Source: Actinomycetes bacterium (lineage in GTDB: Bacteria; Actinomycetota; Actinomycetes; Mycobacteriales; Mycobacteriaceae). Taken from it: a stretch of DNA of 64,000 nt. Below are positions 60,601 through 64,000 of the stretch, in pieces. The stretch spans positions 1-64,000 of the forward strand of contig JAEXZY010000008.1 of NCBI GenBank assembly GCA_023404955.1, written 5' to 3'. Numbering within the stretch: the stretch's first letter is position 1; the number at the start of each line of letters is the position of its first letter. The translations under genes and the position numbers were made by a program. Under the pieces are notes generated by a model, which saw only the letters and a list, made by a program, of their open reading frames with translations, searched no databases and was not told where the DNA came from.

Positions 60601-63600
60601 GCTCGCGGGCGACCAGAGCATCACGCTGAGCGTGCCGCTGTCCGACATCTGGATCGACATCCGCTTCACGCTGCCCTCGACCACCGTCGACGGCGGCATG
60701 CCGATCGTCACCGTCGAGGACGCGTCGACGGCGATGCGCGCCGTGCTCGCGATCGCAGCCGGCGTCGACGGGCCGGACGCCCTGCCCGCCGTCGTCGACA
60801 ACACCTCGACCGTGACAGTGGAATGGGACCCGGAGAAGGTCGCCGACCACACCGGCGTCACCGCCACCTTCGGTGCTCCGCTGGCCCCGGGTCTAACCCT
60901 GGTGCCCGACGCCCTGGTCGGCCTGTGCTGGCCCGCAGTGTTCTCGGCCATCGGATCGGCGCTCACCGAGGACGGCTTCCCCGTCGTCGAGGGTCTGCTC
61001 AGCCTGGTGCACCTCGACCACGCCGCCCACCTGCTGGCCCCGATGCCGGCGGACAAGTCCGAATTGACCGTCACCGCAACGACTCTCGCGGCAACCGATA
61101 CCGAGGTCGGGCGCGTCGTCCCGGTCGAGGTGTCCATCACGGACTCCGAGGGCACCGTGCTGGCGACGCTCGAGGAGCGCTTCGCCATCCGCGGCCGCAC
61201 CGGTGCTGTCGAGCTGACCGATCCGCCGCGCGCCGGCGGAGCGATCACCGACAACGCCACCGACACCCCGCGCCGTCGCCGGCGGGACGTGGTCGTCACC
61301 GCGCCGGTCGACATGAGTGCGTTCGCCGTGGTCTCCGGTGACCACAACCCGATCCACACCGATCGGGCGGCCGCGCTGCTCGCCGGCCTGAAAACGCCCA
61401 TCGTGCACGGCATGTGGCTCTCGGCCGCCGCACAGCACGCGGTCACCGCGACCGACGGCCGGGCCACCCCGCCCGCGCGGCTGGTCGGCTGGACGTCACG
61501 CTTCCTCGGCATGGTGCTGCCGGGCGACGAGATCGAGTTCCGCGTCGACCGGGTCGGCATCGACCGTGGCGCGGAGATCATCGAGGTGTCAGCCAAGGTC
61601 TCCGGTGAGCTCGTGATGGCCGCCACCGCACAGCTGGCCGCGCCGAAGACCGTCTACGCCTTCCCCGGACAGGGCATCCAGTCCAAGGGCATGGGCATGG
61701 ACGTGCGCGCACGCTCCAAGGCCGCTCGCAAGGTGTGGGACATCGCCGACAAGTTCACCCGCGAGACGCTGGGCTTCTCGGTGCTGCACGTGGTGCGCGA
61801 CAACCCGACCAGCTTGATCGCCTCCGGTGTGCACTACCACCACCCCGAAGGCGTGCTGTACCTGACGCAGTTCACGCAGGTCGCCATGGCGACGGTCGCG
61901 GCGGCGCAGGTCGCCGAGATGCGTGAGCAGGGTGCGTTCGTCGAGGGCGCGATCGCCTGCGGTCACTCCGTCGGCGAGTACACCGCGCTGGCGTGCGTCT
62001 CCGGCGTGTACGAGCTGCCCGCACTGCTCGAGGTGGTGTTCCACCGCGGGTCCAAGATGCACGACATCGTGCCGCGCGACGCCGCGGGCCGGTCCAACTA
62101 CCGGCTGGCCGCGATCCGCCCGTCACAGATCGATCTCGACGATGCCGACGTGAAGGCCTTCGTCGCCGAGATCTCCGAGCGCACAGGGGAATTCCTGGAG
62201 ATCGTGAACTTCAACCTGCGTGGCTCGCAGTACGCCATCGCGGGCACGGTCGCGGGTCTGGAGGCGCTCGAGGAAGAGGTCGAGCGTCGTCGCGAGATCA
62301 GCGGTGGCAAGCGCTCGTTCATCCTGGTGCCCGGCATCGACGTGCCGTTCCACTCCTCGGTGCTGCGGGTCGGCGTCGCCGACTTCCGCCGCGCGCTGGA
62401 GCGAGTCATGCCCGAACCCAGCGATCCCGAACTGCTGGTCGGCCGGTACATCCCGAACCTGGTGCCGCGGCCGTTCACGCTGGATCGCGACTTCGTGCAG
62501 GAGATCCGCGATCTCGTGCCTGCCGAGCCGCTCGACGAGATCCTGGCCGACTACGACACCTGGCGCACCGAGCGTCCGAAGGAGTTGTGCCGCAAGATCG
62601 TCATCGAGCTGCTGGCGTGGCAGTTCGCCAGCCCGGTGCGCTGGATCGAGACCCAGGATCTGCTGTTCATCGAGGAGGCCGCAGGCGGCCTCGGGGTGGA
62701 GCGCTTCGTCGAGATCGGTGTGAAGAATGCGCCGACGGTCGCCGGGCTGGCCACCAACACGCTGAAGCTGCCGGAGTACTCGCACAACACCACCGAGGTG
62801 CTCAACGCCGAGCGTGACGCCGCGGTGCTGTTCGCGACCGACACCGATCCCGAACCCGAGATCGAGGACACCCCGCCGCCGCCGGCGTCCGCCGAACCGG
62901 CTGCAGCGCCGGTCGAGGCCGCCCCGGCTGCTCCCGCTCCCGCGGCGGCACCGTCAGGTGGACCTCGTCCCGAGGACATCGCGTTCGACGCCTCCGACGC
63001 CACGATGGCGCTCATCGCGCTGTCGGCGAAGATCCGCATCGACCAGATCGAGCCGCTGGACTCCATCGAGTCGATCACCGACGGTGCATCCTCGCGCCGT
63101 AACCAGATGCTCGTCGACCTCGGTTCGGAGCTGAACCTGGGCGCGATCGACGGTGCGGCAGAAGCGGATCTGGCCGGACTGAAGTCTCAGGTCACCAAAC
63201 TGGCCCGGACGTACAAGCCGTTCGGACCGGTGCTGTCCGACGCGATCAACGATCAGCTGCGCACGGTCCTCGGGCCGTCGGGCAAGCGCCCGGCGTACAT
63301 CACCGAACGCGTCACCAAGACGTGGGAGCTGGGTGAGGGCTGGGCCAAGCACGCCACCGTCGAGGTGGCGCTGGGGACCCGCGAGGGCTCCAGCGTTCGC
63401 GGCGGCGCACTGGGCGGCCTGCATGACGGTGCGCTGGCCGACGCGGCGGCGGTCGACAAGGCGATCGACGCGGCCGTGGCCGCGGTTGCGGCACGCCGCG
63501 GCGTGTCGGTGTCACTGCCCTCCGCCGGCGGCGCCGGCGGCGGTGTCGTCGACTCGGCGGCCCTCGGTGAATTCGCCGAGCAGGTCACCGGACCCGACGG

Positions 63601-64000
63601 CGTGCTGGCCTCGGCGGCCCGCACGATCCTCGATCAGCTGGGCCTGGGTGCACCCCTGGTCACCCCGGATGCCGCGGCCGACGCGGAGCTCATCGACCTG
63701 GTGACCGCCGAATTGGGTTCGGACTGGCCGCGTCTGGTGGCGCCGTCGTTCGACGCCCGCAAGGCGGTCCTGCTCGACGACCGGTGGGCCAGTGCGCGTG
63801 AGGATCTGGTCCGGATCTGGCTGATGGACGACGACGAGATCGAGGCGAACTGGACGCACCTGTCGGAGCGGTTCGAAGGTGCGGGTCACGTGGTCGGCAC
63901 GCAGGCGACCTACTGGCAGGGCAAGGCGCTGGCCGCAGGCCGCAATGTCCACGCCTCGCTGTACGCCCGTGCGGCAGCGGGCGCGGAGAACCCGGGCACG
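57629..64000 (+). CDS. fas: Type I fatty acid synthase, 5' part (truncated by the window end)
   Basis: 2,124 residues of an expected ~3,070 are present. Domains in order: acetyltransferase with GHSQG (Ser155); enoyl reductase from about 420 with LLAGMTPTTVDAK; hot-dog dehydratase with SGDHNPIHTD (1236-1244); malonyl/palmitoyl transferase with GHSVGEY (Ser1447); an Ala/Pro-rich linker at about 1745-1775; an ACP region near 1800; and the start of the ketoreductase. The ketosynthase lies outside. It makes C16-C26 acyl-CoA that feed the mycolic acid pathway. GTG start with GAGGAG 10 bases upstream. Confidence 0.97.
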   Translation, partial: MTINDQHRATTHTDSDSGHTFEPLAGAHALVDRLHAGEPYAVAFGGQGGPWLENLEELVNSAGIESEISQLVAEAELLLEPLARELVVVRPIGFEPMKWIRALAADEPLPSVKDLTTAAISGPGILLTQMAAQRALKRQGLDLEGHPPVAIAGHSQGITAVESLKAHGTRDAELLAIGQLIGAAGSLVSRRRGMVGRGDKAPMVSVTNVDPDRIAALLDEFAQDVRTVLAPALSIRNGRRSVVITGTPEQLARFELYCEKITEREEAERKNKTRGGAIFRPVFNQLNVEVGFHTPRLADGVDLVEEWAARTGLDRDLTRMLTEHIFIKPVDWVSEVEGLAAAGAKWIVDLGPSDTVTRLTAPVIRGLGIGIVAAATRAGQRSLFTVGAAPDVAPAWSSYAPTPVTLPDGSVKASTKFTRLTGRSPILLAGMTPTTVDAKIVAAAANAGHWAELAGGGQVTEEIFDGRIQELTQLLEPGRAVQFNSLFLDPYLWKLQVGGKRLVQKARQSGAPIDGVVVTAGIPDLEEAVDLIEELNTVGITHVCFKPGTVDQIKSVIKIATEVPTRDVIVHIEGGRAGGHHSWEDLDDLLLSTYGELRKYRNITICVGGGIGTPERAADYLSGDWAKAYGFPQMPVDGILVGTAAMATKEATTSPAVKQMLVETTGTDTWVGAGHAINGMASGRSQLGADIHEIDNAASRCGRLLDEVAGDADAVAERREEIIAAMAGTAKPYFGDISDMTYLQWLQRYVELAIGDGDSTADTAAPGSPWLADTWRDRFEEMLKRAEARLSDKDFGPIDTLFGADGAALLEQPEQAIAALLTRYPDAEAVRLHPADVPFFVTLCKKPGKPVNFVPVIDKDVRRWWRSDSLWQAHDARYTADQVCIIPGTQAVAGITRVDEPVGELLDRFEKEIVDRVLAAGEQPVPVVSRRQARADVGGPLAVVLDSPDVLWAGRTAINPVHRIGAPAEWQVNDVPGKPSATHPNTGARLELAGDQSITLSVPLSDIWIDIRFTLPSTTVDGGMPIVTVEDASTAMRAVLAIAAGVDGPDALPAVVDNTSTVTVEWDPEKVADHTGVTATFGAPLAPGLTLVPDALVGLCWPAVFSAIGSALTEDGFPVVEGLLSLVHLDHAAHLLAPMPADKSELTVTATTLAATDTEVGRVVPVEVSITDSEGTVLATLEERFAIRGRTGAVELTDPPRAGGAITDNATDTPRRRRRDVVVTAPVDMSAFAVVSGDHNPIHTDRAAALLAGLKTPIVHGMWLSAAAQHAVTATDGRATPPARLVGWTSRFLGMVLPGDEIEFRVDRVGIDRGAEIIEVSAKVSGELVMAATAQLAAPKTVYAFPGQGIQSKGMGMDVRARSKAARKVWDIADKFTRETLGFSVLHVVRDNPTSLIASGVHYHHPEGVLYLTQFTQVAMATVAAAQVAEMREQGAFVEGAIACGHSVGEYTALACVSGVYELPALLEVVFHRGSKMHDIVPRDAAGRSNYRLAAIRPSQIDLDDADVKAFVAEISERTGEFLEIVNFNLRGSQYAIAGTVAGLEALEEEVERRREISGGKRSFILVPGIDVPFHSSVLRVGVADFRRALERVMPEPSDPELLVGRYIPNLVPRPFTLDRDFVQEIRDLVPAEPLDEILADYDTWRTERPKELCRKIVIELLAWQFASPVRWIETQDLLFIEEAAGGLGVERFVEIGVKNAPTVAGLATNTLKLPEYSHNTTEVLNAERDAAVLFATDTDPEPEIEDTPPPPASAEPAAAPVEAAPAAPAPAAAPSGGPRPEDIAFDASDATMALIALSAKIRIDQIEPLDSIESITDGASSRRNQMLVDLGSELNLGAIDGAAEADLAGLKSQVTKLARTYKPFGPVLSDAINDQLRTVLGPSGKRPAYITERVTKTWELGEGWAKHATVEVALGTREGSSVRGGALGGLHDGALADAAAVDKAIDAAVAAVAARRGVSVSLPSAGGAGGGVVDSAALGEFAEQVTGPDGVLASAARTILDQLGLGAPLVTPDAAADAELIDLVTAELGSDWPRLVAPSFDARKAVLLDDRWASAREDLVRIWLMDDDEIEANWTHLSERFEGAGHVVGTQATYWQGKALAAGRNVHASLYARAAAGAENPGT

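Noticed and set aside
58898..60850. 650-codon open frame on the minus strand inside fas
   Set aside because: It is antisense to conserved fas domains and has the Asp/Gly/Arg-rich composition of a shadow frame.

Overview
The window is chromosomal DNA of a mycobacterium, most likely a fast-growing Mycolicibacterium-type species. The evidence is high GC content, many GTG starts, a type I fatty acid synthase, WhiB and F420-dependent (LLM) proteins, the GlgE/GlgB/GlgP alpha-glucan genes, and a gene order that follows, as I recall it, M. tuberculosis Rv1316c-Rv1343c immediately downstream of the rrn operon. No transposase, integrase, phage gene or CRISPR array was seen.

Layout. 1-660: 3' end of 23S rRNA, 5S rRNA and an intrinsic-type terminator. 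674-2661: ogt and an Ada-AlkA fusion (alkylation repair). 2718-8366: an acyl-CoA module (LysR, tandem CaiB CoA-transferase, two acyl-CoA dehydrogenases) that the M. tuberculosis order lacks. 8473-14228: adenylate cyclase, nucS, methylmalonyl-CoA epimerase, thiolase and a thioredoxin-fold protein. 14307-21449: glgB-glgE diverging from glgP. 21455-26319: secreted metallopeptidase, dinG, pncB. 26373-33796: a long co-directional run of clpS, DUF2017, an S58-type hydrolase, mec-cysO-cysM (protein-bound cysteine synthesis), rhomboid, murI, an Rv1339-type cyclic-nucleotide phosphodiesterase, rph and rdgB. 33801-35440: DUF3817, an lprD-like gene, a free-standing LAGLIDADG/HTH gene and tRNA-Leu.

From about 35.5 kb the content is accessory. 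An operon of amidohydrolase, DUF59, zinc alcohol dehydrogenase and a small monooxygenase-like protein faces an AcoR/MimR-type regulator. These resemble the companions of the binuclear-iron propane/phenol/acetone monooxygenase (Mim/Prm) loci, but the monooxygenase genes are not here. The intergenic region carries a perfect CRP-type site and a second palindrome. Next come an alpha/beta hydrolase, whiB6, two TetR regulators with recognisable operator-like palindromes, a fused two-domain FadE with a thiolase-like/DUF35 pair (a possible retro-aldol or thiolytic side-chain degradation module), transporters, a thiolase, an acyl-CoA dehydrogenase, two convergent IspD-family genes, an LtrA family protein and a MerR regulator. 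The window ends inside fas, whose upstream region holds two near-identical inverted repeats.

The themes that link genes are cAMP (cyclase, Rv1339-type phosphodiesterase, CRP site), acyl-CoA catabolism (three separate modules), alpha-glucan metabolism and the cysteine synthase M pathway. Most of the first 35 kb is conserved core. The best candidates for new biology are the LAGLIDADG/HTH gene beside the tRNA, the monooxygenase-less Mim-like operon with its CRP site, the whiB6/TetR double operator, and the degenerate/intact IspD pair.
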